Source: Brachycybe producta (lineage: Eukaryota > Arthropoda > Diplopoda > Playtdesmida > Andrognathidae). From it: a DNA stretch of 64,000 nucleotides. A program made the position numbers and the translations under genes. Positions within the stretch are counted from its first letter, which is position 1; each line of letters opens with the position of its first letter. The notes under the pieces were generated by a model. The model had not been told where the DNA came from. It did no database searches and was given only the letters and a program-made list of their open reading frames with translations. The stretch spans positions 8,034,938 to 8,098,937 of the forward strand of contig JAUPFP010000004.1 in the NCBI GenBank assembly GCA_036925085.1. The letters run 5' to 3'. Of the stretch, positions 1-11,334 are shown in pieces.

Positions 1-35
1 TTTCATGAATAGCTATCGTTGATTCAAAAAGACTA

Positions 36-508
36 AGGCTGTACCGAGTCGATTTTGCCGATTTACTGCTAATCGGCAAAACTCGGATCGAACAAATGTT
101 AATCGATTTCCAATCATTAACTCGGCAGCGGTGTAGGGTCAATCAATTTATTACCGACTTTATTACTAATTCGACTTTAAAAGGAAAGTGTTGTCTTGCT
201 ATTGCTATGTGTGTAAAAAAAAATTAAAATACGAATTTTGTGTTTTCCCGTTTTGTTCAAATTTGACTTGGTTTGAGCAGCTTTGGAGAGGAGTGGTTTG
301 GGGGAGGGGGCAATTGCCCTCCCCCAGCTCGTATTCCTTTGTGCACAGCATCCACTTTCTGTACCAGAAATCGGCTGTGAAACAAACTTCAGCTGCAAAA
401 ATCGGTAGTGAAAATCGGCATGATCGGCGCGGTTAAATCGATCGGCATGCCAATATTTTTTTTGTGTGATCGGTTCGGTAAAAAAAGTGTGATCTACCGG
501 TACAGCCT
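36..508. mobile_element. TA-flanked MITE in a DENND4 intron
   Basis: The ends are inverted copies of AGGCTGTACCG (36-46 and 498-508), each bordered by TA (34-35 and 509-510). Terminal repeats with a TA duplication are typical of Tc1/mariner-type non-autonomous elements. The interior has no coding capacity and is rich in short motifs containing ATCGG. It lies downstream of DENND4 exon 2 on the minus strand, so it sits in an intron of that gene. Superfamily assignment is inferred from the TA duplication only. Confidence 0.75.
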
Positions 509-670
509 TAAAAAAGCATTTTTCACACTCTTGTCTTTACAATTTTTTCAACTAATTAAGATTGGGTCCATTCCCATCATTTTCACTAAAAACAATCATT
601 TGTGTGTGAGCTACACCTGAAAACAATTATAAAATTGGAAGAGAGGCTAAATATAAAAGCAGTTTCCAAC

Positions 671-1235
671 CTTATTCTCGAGAATGACACAAATATCGGT
701 GACGACGAGAATGTTGCAAGGATCCGTTTCAGAGGCACGTCGATACGTAATGTAGACGTGAGAACCGCTGTTATTGACGTTGGCAGGACGACCTCCAACT
801 GAAGTGGACACGACTTCCACGTCGGACATCACGTTCTCCTTACCGCCTTCGTAATAAACCCTTAAAATAAATCAGAAACAACAAAATGAACATGAGTAAA
901 CATGTATGCGTGCTGTCGTGCAGTTACCCGACGTCCACGAGAGGCGGTCTATCCCATCCTCGACGGTAGCAGACGAATACGCTGGGGCTCCGCAAGCTGC
1001 CATGGTTCAGATTGGCCGGATGACCAGTTGGTGTCGTCCAGATCTGAATGAAACCTTCCGGATTCTCTTCGCCGAGACTGGGAAAGATGACGACGACGTC
1101 CGTGATCGGAGCCTGGTTGTAAGTGCTCTTCAAGCACGTTCCATCTCGCGTCATGAATTCCTGAGCCGCGTTTGGAGAAGGGTCGTCCGGTAGACCGGCG
1201 ACCACAAAATAATCCGCAACTCGTCTCTCGTCCAT
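671..1235 (-). CDS. DENND4: DENND4/Crag-like DENN-domain protein, first two coding exons (partial)
   Basis: DENND4 proteins are Rab10-directed exchange factors with an N-terminal MABP region followed by DENN domains. Exon 1 is 928-1235, starting at the ATG of [15 protein letters not shown], the usual DENND4 N-terminus; an upstream in-frame start adds only seven unlikely residues. Exon 2 is 671-860. The intron 861-927 is GT-AG and joins in phase 2 to read through LVDVGVYYEGGK. Exon 2 carries the typical [13 protein letters not shown] and [13 protein letters not shown] segments of the MABP region, then a GT donor at 669-670. No further exon was found in 1-670, so the rest lies beyond the left edge. 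Identity is by recalled family motifs; the paralogue within DENND4A/B/C is not resolved. Confidence 0.9.
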
Positions 1236-1311
1236 TTTTCTACACGAAAACAACATTTGGTATAAATAAATTGAGACGTTTCTTAAGGATAAGGATCAGG
1301 ATAAACTGAGC

Positions 1312-1346
<35 letters not shown>

Positions 1347-1352
1347 GAGGAG
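1312..1352. repeat. (GA)n microsatellite with GGA tail
   Basis: An uninterrupted GA dinucleotide run passes into GGAGGAGG and a G run. It lies upstream of the DENND4 start codon and might fall in its 5' leader or promoter. Confidence 0.9.
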
Positions 1353-1754
1353 GGGGACCACACATGACAAATGAAAAACAACGATTTCCTTCAATTTCCT
1401 TTCCACTGACATACCCACAAAAAAGGTCAAAGGTCAAGACAGACCATTGGCAGAAACAACAAACAAAAGAATCGCTCTTTTGACAAATACGTGCATTGTA
1501 CAAAACTTACACATTTAAGACTGTCATGAATCCTGACTAAATATACGCAGCCGTCAACTTTATTAAATTTGAAAATTGAATATGATTCCTTCCTATTTTT
1601 AAAATGAAAATCTAAAAGAGGGGGGTGCTGTTTTGACGAACGGCGGGAACGGGTCGGAACAATTACTGTTGTTCCGACTGTTCGTTCAAATAAAAAATGT
1701 GTCATCTTTCTATATATATTTTTTGGTTCTTCTCTACAAAATTTTTAAGATCAT
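1353..1754. other. intergenic, nothing recognised
   Basis: No coding pattern, RNA gene or repeat boundary was recognised between the GA microsatellite and the MITE at 1764. The short minus-strand ORFs here look like chance ORFs. Confidence 0.4.
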
Positions 1755-1763
1755 ATTATGCTG

Positions 1764-1969
1764 ACAGGCGATTAGAAATCGGGACAAACAGAAGTTGGCT
1801 CCGCCCTTTTTATGACGACCGGCAACTTCTAATTGGTTTGTTGTGTGGTTCAAAATTGAAAAGGGCGGAGCATGTGACGTCAGACTACATAACCAACAAA
1901 TTAGAAGTTGCCGGGCGGCATAAAAAGGGCGGAGCCAACTTCTGTTTGTCCCGATTTCTAATTGCCTGT
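1764..1969. mobile_element. palindromic 206-bp MITE (ACAGG family), 9-bp TSD
   Basis: Terminal inverted repeats begin ACAGGCGATTAGAAATCGGG and end with the complement of ACAGGCAATTAG. The flanks ATTATGCTG (1755-1763) and ATTATGCCG (1970-1978) are a 9-bp target duplication with one mismatch. The whole sequence is near-palindromic, with inner CAACTTCTAATTGGTTTG blocks and a TGACGTCA-like centre. Other copies lie at 11335, 11489, 12190, 22450, 42058 and 47853. A 9-bp duplication suggests the Mutator superfamily (inference). Confidence 0.88.
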
Positions 1970-1978
1970 ATTATGCCG

Positions 1979-2640
1979 GGGAGGGGGGGGGGAACAAATG
2001 TGTTTCATTGTTATTCACCTTTTGTTTATAATTAGCCATAAATTAATTGTTTTCCCTCCCCTCCCTCCGTGAGTGTTAATTAGATACAGCTTGTACCCAT
2101 AGTCAACAGCATAGGCAATATCTAATTTCGTCTGTCTCGTCGGTTGACATTTGCTTTATCATCTGTCATTTGACAAGTGCTTACTGTATGTTATAATTTA
2201 TAAACGTACACAAAGAGGATAAACGAGTTCTATTTCATTGAATCCCCTTTGTTTTTTGCCACTTTGCGTTGCCTTCTTTCATCTGTTAATCTGATTTTTT
2301 TTAAATACATTTTAATCACAAATGACTAATAGGACTCTCTTCATTAGGAAAATGTGACAACACATTTACAGATCAAATGTAATTTGAGCATATTTTCAAA
2401 GTGCAAAACCGGGACGAATTTAGAAGGGATGATGATGATGTAACAACATCATCAAATAAAATTGTAAAAACATTGTTACCATTTATTTTGACATGAATTT
2501 GGCCCTGGCTTTGACCATATTTTGCACAAATTGCATTTTAATTAAAAGACTAGATCACCTCCACCTTGTTGTTTTGAGCAGACAACAACTAGACAAATGA
2601 GTGTTACTATAGTAGGTGTTACTAAAATTGCTAGAAATAG
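1979..2640. other. intergenic, nothing recognised
   Basis: AT-rich sequence with G runs near 1981 and no recognised gene. From about 2640 it resembles, in direct orientation, sequence inside the neighbouring foldback element (about 3300-3440), so the foldback may extend further left than its visible inverted ends. Confidence 0.4.
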
Positions 2641-2812
2641 TCTCACAATCGCACAATTAAAATACAGTAAAGCACAAAATGCAATAAAAAGTATTGTTCT
2701 TTAAGTGCTCCCTTTATATACATTTTGAAAAGGTCCTATTTTAAAACAAGGCTCAAATCGTTCGTTAATTCGTTCAAATCCCATTAGACCAAAAAACCGT
2801 ACCAAAACATGA

Positions 2813-4041
2813 AGAACTAGTGGGGTAACCCGTCATAAATGACGGGAGCAAAATTCACACACAATTGTGCGCATGCGCGTCGTTTTTTTCCTTTTTTTAC
2901 TCCTTTCATTTCAATTTCAGTCACCCCCTCCCACTTTTCTCTCTCTCCCCCTTCTACACTTTCCAACCTTTTCCCCTCACCCCCTCCCACTTTTCTCTCT
3001 CTCCCCTTCTACACTTTCCAACCTTTTCCCCTCACCCCCTCCCACTTTTCTCTCTCTCGACCTTCTACACTTTCCAAACTTATCCCCTCACCCCCTCCCA
3101 CTTCCCCCTTCTACACTTTCCAAAGGAAGAGTTCAACATATAGTTGACCTTGAGAAAAAAAACGGTTCATTTATGCAAATTTATATAAATTTCGACGTGC
3201 TTCAAAGGTTTTTGTTACTCCACACACACACAGACCTGGGATATTATATATATATAACAATTTAGAACAATTACAAAATAACACGTGCTTTCATGTATTT
3301 GCTTCATTACGTTTCCTTTTCATAAATTTTGAAAAGGTCCTTCTAGTTTTTAATAACGTTTAAAATCGTACGTTTTTTTTAAACTCCATGTTAAATTTCA
3401 TAGGACCAAAAAACCATCCCACAAACATTTGAAGAAATGTCATTAAAAACGACTTAGAACAACAACAACAAAAATTATCACTTGCATTAATGTATTGGCT
3501 TCACGATGTTTCCTTTTTATAAGCTTAGCACGTGAAATCGTTTTCCTATTAATTATTATGTGACTTCAAACCTGGAGAAAAAACGTCAAAAAATCAAAAA
3601 CGATCGCAGCGCCCACATTCGGAGAAATTTTGAATTAAACGCTGTATCTAGGCTCTTAACATGTACTGTACATTTCAGGTCTTTAAAAAAAACCTTATCC
3701 TTACACATTATTATATATATATAATATCCCAGGTCTGTGTGTGTGTGTGTGGAGTAACGCTGTGTCGGAATTTATATAAATTTAAATCAATGAACAGTTT
3801 TTTTTTCTCAAGTTCAATTATATGTTGAACTCTTCCCATCCAAGAACCCCATGATATTAAATTGGAGAGGGGGGAAAAGGTTGGAAAGTGTAGAAGGGGG
3901 GAGAAACGTGGAGGGAAAAAAGTGGAAGGGGTGACTGAAATTGAAATGAAAAGAGTAAAAAAAGATAAAAACGACGCGCATGCGCACAATTGCCTGTGAA
4001 TTTTGCTCCCGTTATTTGTGACGGGTTACCCCACTAGTTCT
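2813..4041. mobile_element. foldback DNA element with long inverted arms
   Basis: The left end AGAACTAGTGGGGTAACCCG is repeated inverted at the right end (about 4022-4041). The arms continue inward through CGCATGCGC, a pyrimidine-rich stretch and a CA/GT microsatellite with CCCAGGTCTGTG near 3230 and 3730. No target duplication was identified. A block near 3310-3440 (AAAAGGTCCT ... GGACCAAAAAACC) repeats sequence just left of the element (2725-2805), so the true boundary may be further left. No transposase is visible. Confidence 0.75.
2921..3122. repeat. polypyrimidine minisatellite, about 56-bp unit
   Basis: Three full copies and a partial one of a unit containing CACCCCCTCCCACTTTTCTC and TTCTACACTTTCCAACC lie head to tail in the left arm of the foldback. 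A shorter inverted match lies at 3870-3930. The three overlapping ORFs here only reflect the absence of stops in C/T-rich DNA. Confidence 0.9.
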
Positions 4042-4404
4042 ATTATAAAATTCCAAACAACTTTCATCCTTAGAATTTACTCTTATTGAAATTATTGCTT
4101 TTACTGTATCCACTTTCATGAGGGACTTCTCTTCAGACCAAATCCTTTTCAAGAGACTAAAGATTCGTTGAACAACAAGATGGCACCCATCTCACATTGA
4201 ATTAATAGACACTACATGGCAGCAAATATTTTTTGGAATTTTGGTCAATTTAGGCATTCTTTCGGGACAACAGGGCAAGCATTCTGAAAGTGGCATTGTC
4301 CAGGTCAAACCGGTACATATATGGTCGCCTTAATAAAATGCCGCGTTTGTCTGGTCAACAGTGTATGGACAAAGGCATGCTAATGTATATGCAGTAAGCT
4401 CTAA

Positions 4405-5158
4405 AAGCCTAGTACACACTGGATTCTTTGTTGCGGTCGGAGCAGTCCCTGCTCCGATTCAATGTTGCGGGCAGAATCGCAACTGACGCGATTCAGACCA
4501 GCAACATTGTTCGGTGTCCACACCTACACTCAGTGTTTCTTCCTCCTTCTTGCTTTCATCATGTAAATATCACCAGCGGAAGAGACCCTTGCAATATGGG
4601 CCTACACGGTGATTCATAAAGAGGGGCAAATAAAGCAGAAACGGTGGTGGGCACACAAGCTCTTCTCCGCTGAGAGCACATTCCGTTTAAGCCTTTTGGA
4701 CACCGGGGGATTTCTAAATTTCATTTCTTTTAGTTACCATTGTAGTCAGAAGACCATAACTTCTCACAAACACAATTTATACAGAAGTTCCTCAATTAGT
4801 TTAACAATACTTTCAGTGGTCCACATCTTTTTTTTAAGTCTAGTACAAGACTTAAAAAACGACGTGGACCACTGAAAAAGTTTGCTTTTAATTATTAAAG
4901 ACGTCTTTAATAATTAAAAGCAAACTGAGCCCTTTGAGTCTTTTGTTCGTGTTTCAAAAGACGTCCACACCATGAAATGTCCTGCAACAATGTTGAAATG
5001 TTTTAACATTTCGATGGGACTAAAAAAAAACATGAATCTGAGCTGCTGCAATTCAGCCCCGCAACATTTCAACATTGTTGCAGGACAGAATCGCAACAGA
5101 CGCAATTCAGCCCCGCAACAATGTATCGCAACAAAGGATCCCGGTGTGTACTATCCTT
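4405..5158. mobile_element. foldback/MITE with stacked hairpins
   Basis: The ends are imperfect inverted repeats around AGTACACACTGG and CCGGTGTGTACT followed inside by TTTGTTGCG. Nested inside are several hairpins: 4812-4878 (stem TCAGTGGTCCAC), a perfect 46-bp palindrome at 4880-4925, and a stem TCCTGCAACAATGTTGAAAT whose arms are at about 4978 and 5087. There is no open reading frame that looks coding. Superfamily unknown. Confidence 0.75.
4880..4925. repeat. perfect 46-bp palindrome
   Basis: Each 23-base arm is the exact complement of the other, centred on GACGTC. There is no loop, so it can form a cruciform or a perfect DNA or RNA hairpin. It lies in the middle of the foldback 4405-5158. 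Confidence 0.95.
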
Positions 5159-5750
5159 AAGTCGCGTATACTTGACCACAACAACAGATGTTCTGATCTT
5201 TGTACACTTTGTTTTGAATATAAATCTGGGTCCTTGGATTACGTCACTTTTTTAAATGTCAGCTATAAAGACGGCATAAATCGGATAAAAGTAGTTCTCT
5301 TACCAATTACATATTTTATATATTAGTTTGATAATATAAATCTAAAGCCGCGTACCTTGCTTTGTTATTTTTAGAAGAGAACTAAAATGGGTGGGGGGAG
5401 AGGGGGGTATGTACTCAAAGAAGAAAACACACTAACCGAAGGACACTCCACTACTCAGTTGACTCATTCACACAGACACAAGAAGTGCAATGAGTCACCA
5501 AAACGAGAAACAATGAAAACCTGAAAAAAAAACGCAAACACATGGCGATGCGGGGAGGTTATAACTAGGTGCTACCAGGCGCCACCTAAGCACAATCTAT
5601 TCTGTAATTAGCAAAATAAATACATAAAGGTAACTCAACTACAGCTCTCTCTCTCTCCTCTATGAAACATTCCACGGAAAAGCTGAGTGTGGCCAATAGA
5701 TCGCGCCACCTCTTCTGAAAGCTAGATAAGGTTCTGTGACACCACCCACG
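5159..5750. other. intergenic, nothing recognised
   Basis: A short G-rich stretch near 5388-5406 and a CT microsatellite near 5645 are the only notable features. No gene signal was seen. Confidence 0.4.
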
Positions 5751-6360
5751 CATGACCGGGGCGACTGAATAAGCGCCAAATGGAACAAACACCAAACTGA
5801 ATAAGCACCAAATGGAACAAACGCCAAACTGAATAACCGCCAAATTTTTGGCTTTTATTCAGTTTGGCGTTTCTTCCATTTGGAGCTTATTCAGTTTGGC
5901 GTTTGTTCCATTTGGCGCTTATTCAGTTTGACGTTTGTTCCATTTGGCGGTTATTCAGGTTTTTTGTAAATTCTGATGGTCCAAATATTGTGAGCTTTTA
6001 TAGACGTCAGACTGTGCAGATTTACAAACAGAACATCCTAACCTAACCAATCCTAACCTAACCTCACCTAACCAAATCTAACCAAACCTAACCTAACCAA
6101 TCCTAACCTAACCTAACAATGTGTTTATCACATTTTGGCGGTTATTCAGTTTGGCGCTTGTTCAGTTTGGCGTTTGTTCAATTTGGCGCTTATTCAGTTT
6201 GGCGTTTGTTCCATTTGGCTTTTCTTCAGTTTGGCGTTTGTTCCATTTGGCTTTTATTCAGTTTGGCGTTTGTTCCATTTGGCGTTTATTCAGTTTGGCG
6301 TTAGTTCAGATTGGCGTTTGTTCAATTTGGCGCTTGTTCAATTTGGCGCTTGATCAGCGC
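5751..6360. repeat. GGCG-type 18-bp minisatellite in two inverted arrays
   Basis: The unit alternates GGCGTTTGTTCCATTT and GGCGTTTATTCAGTTT (18-bp modules). Modules run on the minus strand at about 5751-5852, invert sharply at 5852-5862, run on the plus strand to 5960, are interrupted by unique DNA plus a CCTAA tract, and resume at 6134-6360. Because the period is a multiple of three, all plus frames stay open and encode W-R-L-F-like repeats; these are not considered genes. Confidence 0.9.
6040..6118. repeat. degenerate CCTAA/CCAAT tract
   Basis: About 80 bases of CCTAACCTAACC blocks with CCAAT, CCTCA and CCAAA variants. CCTAA is the complement of the arthropod telomere unit TTAGG, but the tract is short, degenerate and interstitial. 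It separates the two parts of the GGCG minisatellite. Confidence 0.8.
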
Positions 6361-6389
6361 CACCGCATGACCAGCCAGCTCACATGAGT

Positions 6390-7540
6390 GTGTCTTCGCA
6401 TTATTGACCGCCCTGATAAAGGACACCCCCCTGGTGCCCCTAGAATTGTTGCAAAGAGTTTCTCATGGCCCGCGACATATGTAAAAGCAATTACATAGAG
6501 AAAATTGGAAAATTTTCTAATTTTCCCACGGCTCGAGATAGATAATAATTTAGAAAATATTCCCTGAAAGTATTTACATAATTTCAAGAAATTAGTTACG
6601 AAAAAAGAAATGTTTTGAGGTCAGGGTCAACCATTGGTCTGTTTGACGATGTTTCAGCCCTGGTTGACAGTAGCCCCTCCCTAGGGCCAAGGGCAGTCTA
6701 GTCTGGAACTGAGAAGAAGTTCGAGATAGTGTCATTAGGTTTGATAAGTTTTGAAGTCTTTGATCACAGTTGTAAAGTCGGTTTTGTAGCAAAGGTTACA
6801 AGTGTTACAACATCAGTAGAAATATTTTGATTCAACCGGTGTTGTATCGTTTCTTATCAACTTTCGGAGGCTTAAGAGTAGTTCATCACTATTCCTTTCA
6901 ATAGAAATAGACCCCAGGCCAGTGCAAACTAAACTGAAAGCTCAGAACCAAGTGAGTAAAAGTAAAGAAGCAGCAAAATCATGACTGGAAGTCCAGTCAC
7001 GTTGCAGTTCCCTTCATACTAGAAGAGACTTAAGCCCCTATAACACTAGCAACTTTTCATAAAATGAGCAATGTGACATGCAACTTAAAAGTTTATAGTG
7101 TGATATGACATGCAACTTGATAAAATTTTCCTTTCAACTAGTGTCAAACTCAAGTCTCACCCAGTTGAACATGTTCAATTTTGAGAGACTTTTCAAGTAA
7201 ACTTTCTGACAAACAACCAATCAGGCTGTATGCCGGAAATGACACATGTAACATTGAACAAACTCCCGGTTTCATGACTTCCGGTTTATGAACTTCCTGT
7301 TAGTTGATAACAATATGTTCACATTGTAACTTGTGATGTCAATGTTAATGTTAGGAGTAGGCCTACTAAGGCAGGTTAGTATTTATGACAAATGTAACTG
7401 GGATGGGTTTAAGTTGCACATGCAGCAAAATCTTGAGAACTTTAGAAACATTTTTAACCAGCATGATGATGTTGATGAAAATTGGGCAATTTTTCACTCA
7501 TGAGATTTCACTCATTCTCTGATGAGAATTGCTGGTCAAA
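6390..7540. other. intergenic, nothing recognised
   Basis: No coding exon, tRNA-like sequence or repeat boundary was recognised. Two short inverted words (CATGCAACTT near 7078 and 7111) are the only local repetition noticed. Confidence 0.4.
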
Positions 7541-7544
7541 GCCC

Positions 7545-8600
7545 CTTGGTCCGTTATTACCTTGCCCTGCAAAGGCAATAAAACTCACAAAACACTCGCA
7601 CACAATTTGAGGTAGATAAAGTTCTCTTTACTGGTTATCGTTACATCGTTGTGCATACTGTACATATGCAACCAGCCTCAATGTTTCTGTCATCTTTCAA
7701 TAAATATTTAGACGATGTATTGCACTTTTGACATAAAAAGTCCAATTTTGTTCACACTTAAGATACTTTTAATAGTTATTGCATAGCCCAACATTGGCAC
7801 ATTAATCCTGCAAAATGGCCCAATGTTGAGCATAGCAATAAAATGATTTTGACATGTTCCCAGAGGTGACCATAGACTCACATGGTGACCCGGGAGGTTA
7901 TGATCATTTGCATATTGTTAAATGATTGGTCAACATATATCACATGATCAGGATTGCATGTGTATATAAGTTCAGCATTCATAAGTTGGTATTTTGTCTT
8001 GTTTCTGTTGTGCGTCGCCGGTGGCTATGTCCAGCCACACACCAGAACACAATTCCACTCGTACGACTGAGTGTCCTGTATCCTGTTAGAGGTGCCTGGT
8101 AGATATGCCGGGCAACACCCAAAGTTTTGGATCTTCAAGAAGTCAGACAGAAGCAACTGCCAAGGAAATGCAGATAGGCTACTGACAAGAGATCATCGAC
8201 CGACAGACAAATACAGCAGAAGAAACGGAGATGACATCAAAAGAACCAAAGTGGTCCTCGCAGAAGACTGCGACGTTATGGTTCGCAGCTTAAGTAATCC
8301 GACAGCGATAGTCACAATAATAGTGTAACATCCTATACTCGAGGTTATAAATAAACATATTCAATTGTACCCGCGTGTCTTTGTTATGCTTATTTAACCA
8401 CATTGATAAAGGATAGAATGGTTAGAGAAACCCCCCTGAATACGTAAGTGGTGTTTGTAGTGTAAGGAACACTACCGGTTAGGGGCCTCTTTTGCAGCTA
8501 TTTGGAAGGAAAAGTCGTCTGTTAAAATCGTCTGCTCAAATCTAGCAGACGATTCACTGGCAGCGTGACCGGTAGCGAAAAGAGAACTTTACACGATGAT
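7545..8600 (+). repeat. degraded solo LTR, relative of the 48.5-kb gypsy LTR (boundaries approximate)
   Basis: The order of motifs follows the LTR of the intact element at 48525: a pair of inverted CCCAACATTGG / CCCAATGTTG words near GCATAG, then GGTGACCATAGACT, then a CAATCA/CACATGATC segment, a TATATAAG box near 7971, AATAAACAT near 8350, and CAGACGATT near the end. Sequence identity is low, and no terminal duplication was found, so it is an old copy. The 85-aa ORF inside it is not a gene. Confidence 0.6.
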
Positions 8601-9461
8601 AACTAACAACTGACAACTATCATCGTGAAAACAGAGCTTAAGTCAGTGTAACAGAAATGCTGCAAATTGAAAGGAGTTCAATATGATTCTATCACTTTTC
8701 TTAAACTCTGCAGTAGTTTCTGTTCCCATTTCTAATAATGGAATCTGCAATAATGAAATTTGATACGGATGATAAGAAATGAAATCAACTGAGAAAGAAA
8801 GATACCATATCCCAAACACAATTACAATTATTAATTCAATGCCAAAACATTCATTGAAATGATATTTGGGTGTGGACAAAATCAACTCATTTTTTTCTCC
8901 TCATAAGAGTAACACTTCCCAAATTACTAAGTAGATCATATCATCCATCCCTTTTTGTTCCCTTTTTCAGATATCATTAATGTAAAAACTTGTAAGCAAA
9001 AAAAGAAATAAATTCAAAGACGTGTAAAACTTGTTTTTACAAATTACGCGTTATATCATTTATGCAAATAGGAAATAAAACTAAAAATGTAAAATATGCA
9101 CTAGAATTTGCTTATTTTAAACTTGAAATCAAAATTCATTTCACATGGCAAAAGTACAATTAATCTCTGAAAACAATACGCGAAAATAAACAAATCAAAA
9201 TGATTTGGTTTCTTCAATTTGTGCATATTATTTGCACATTTATAACTAACATACATGTAGCATCAAAGTGCACCCAAACAGCTGTGAAACAAATTGTTTG
9301 GTGCATTTTTTACGAACTTTAAGAATTACTCATCACAAAATCCTGATGCTGACCTCATTTTTACATTACTAATCTCCAGTAGTACGCTGTGCAAAGTAAG
9401 CCACACAGACTTGACCAGAGCATAAACTTGGATCATCACGGTCACAAGCACTCAACTAATA
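8601..9461. other. intergenic, nothing recognised
   Basis: AT-rich DNA without recognised coding or repeat structure. Confidence 0.4.
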
Positions 9462-9469
9462 CAACACAA

Positions 9470-10349
9470 CAGGGTTGGGAAAAAACATGTTTTTTTTAAC
9501 AAAACAAAAAAACATGTTTTTTTATTAAAATAATGCTTTTCTTGTTAAATTCGTATGTTTAATTTTTCGAATTGAAATTGAGATACTAGTTGGTGACTTG
9601 TCGTGTACAGTGTGTGGTGAATTTATTAGAAGTGCAAATGAAATTAGTGGCATAGTTAGGAACGTTCCCAGCGTTTCTGGTCTTATACAGTAACAGTAAT
9701 ACTATTATAGGGTGGCTAATTATGCCTAGTTGACAACACGGTCAGTGGGATTTGGGACAATGTTATATTTATAATCATACTATAAGTATAAGCCCTTATT
9801 TTTATCACAGCCCCACATTTCAGCACCCAGGACAAATGCCACATCTGCCCCCTCGCTACGCCAGTGAATGAACTTCTGTTCGTCCCTCCCGATTTCTAAT
9901 TGCCTGTGTCATAGCCTCCTATAGCCTCCCATAGATAGTATCTATAGGAGGCTATGCCTGTGTAGTTCTTTATCGGCCATACTTTTTATACTGATATATA
10001 AAAATACACCCTACATAGCTACAAAATGAACTCGTCTAAATATTCACTTATAGTATTCATTTTCATATACCATAGTCCCGCAAGAGGCGCCACTTCGAAA
10101 ACGACGTCAAAAGTGTCCAGCATTTTGGTTGTGCTTGTGAATGGCATTTTTATTCTATAAATCTAATCTAATTTCAGTCTGTACAGAGAAATCACCATGA
10201 TTGTATGATTTTAAGTTCATGAATATTTAACTGGCACACTTTAAAAATTGGTTGATTTAAAACAATGTTTTTTAATAAAAAAAACATGCTGTTTAAAACA
10301 TGTTTTAAACAGCCTGTTTTAAACAAAATGTTTTAAAACAGCCAACCCT
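9470..10349. mobile_element. non-autonomous hAT-like element with 8-bp TSD
   Basis: It begins CAGGGTTGG and ends CCAACCCTG, and is flanked on both sides by CAACACAA (9462-9469 and 10350-10357), an exact 8-bp target duplication. CAGGG-type ends with 8-bp duplications are the hallmark of hAT elements. Subterminal regions carry repeated ACATGTTTT words. The interior holds the right end of an ACAGG-family MITE (about 9866-9908) and a hairpin made of TATAGCCTCC words near 9910-9950. No transposase remains. Confidence 0.88.
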
Positions 10350-10372
10350 GCAACACAACCACACATTATTAA

Positions 10373-11142
10373 ATGTGGGGCGATAGAATTAGCTCAGGGG
10401 TTTCAGTTCGCTCTTTTGCGAGGACTGAAAGTGGTTGGCTAGGCCACTTAATCTACTCTGGTTCGGGAGGAAGAGAACAAACTAGTCCAGGTAGTTTCCT
10501 CACAAGTTCCTCTTTTATGAACTTTTAGATTCGAAAAGGATCTTTTCGCTATCTGTCACTATTTCAGGATTGCGCCTGACTAAAAGCCATTAGATCATGT
10601 TGTCTTCTTGGGTTCCATTTAGAGTGTGGTATCCAGGTTTGCACCTGGATCGGCGGCTCTAATTGGACAAACGTCAAAGTTCAACATTCGATTTAGAAAA
10701 TATAAAATAACTTCAGCAACTTTTTGCAGATAGTTTATTTCCACAACACAAACTGCTTGATTTATACATAAACACACAGACTTATATACCCAAGAAGAGG
10801 ATTCTGAAAGGACTTTTCAGAATCACTCTAATTGATCCATTACCAAAATCAACTGGACCAATCAGGTCAATTGACCAGTGATCAGCAAAAATATTGAACA
10901 CGACTCATCTTCTACTAAAAACAATAAACAAAAAAATGCAACCCCATAGACATAGTGTTGCTGCATACCAGGAAAATCTCTATGTTAAGCGGTGGGTCTC
11001 AGAGGAAAGGGCCCAGGCCCCAAAGAGATGTGAACTAAATAAGAATATTGGTATCCTTATGACCATACAGAGGGATGACAAAGATACGCACAACTCCACA
11101 AAAAATAAATGAGCCAGGATCGCTCCTGGACTGATCGTTTCA
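10373..11142 (-). repeat. solo LTR, TGAAACGATC family
   Basis: Read on the minus strand it starts TGAAACGATCAGTCCAGGAG. It shares with the regions at 41055-41971 and 44153-45045 a block GTGGTTGGCTAGGCCACTTA followed by a GG-rich stretch, a pair of GGTTTGCACC-type words, and a TATATACCC-region promoter followed by a short hairpin around a GAATCC-type word. The left limit at TGTGGGGCG is inferred, because no exact target duplication was found. Confidence 0.65.
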
Positions 11143-11334
11143 TTCACAAGACAGAAAAACTGCGATCACATTGGTAATCGATATACAGAAAAAATCATGG
11201 TCATTAGCAGTACGTTCTCGAATCTTGCAAGATATGCAACAGTTTCAGAAAACCGCTTTACAAGAAACTATGCTAGATTTGCAATATTAAATTCATTTCA
11301 TGCTGTAAATCTTTCAGAATCGCAACAAACGCAC

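Noticed and set aside
2839-3265. Three overlapping Ser/Pro/Phe-rich ORFs
   Set aside because: A C/T-rich tandem repeat lacks stops in every frame; the region lies inside a non-coding foldback element.
6040-6118. CCTAA tract as a chromosome end or true telomere
   Set aside because: It is short, degenerate and followed by tens of kilobases of sequence including genes.
6119-6387. Three overlapping plus-strand ORFs with repeated W-R-L-F motifs
   Set aside because: They arise from an 18-bp minisatellite whose period is a multiple of three; all frames are open together and no splice or start context supports a gene.
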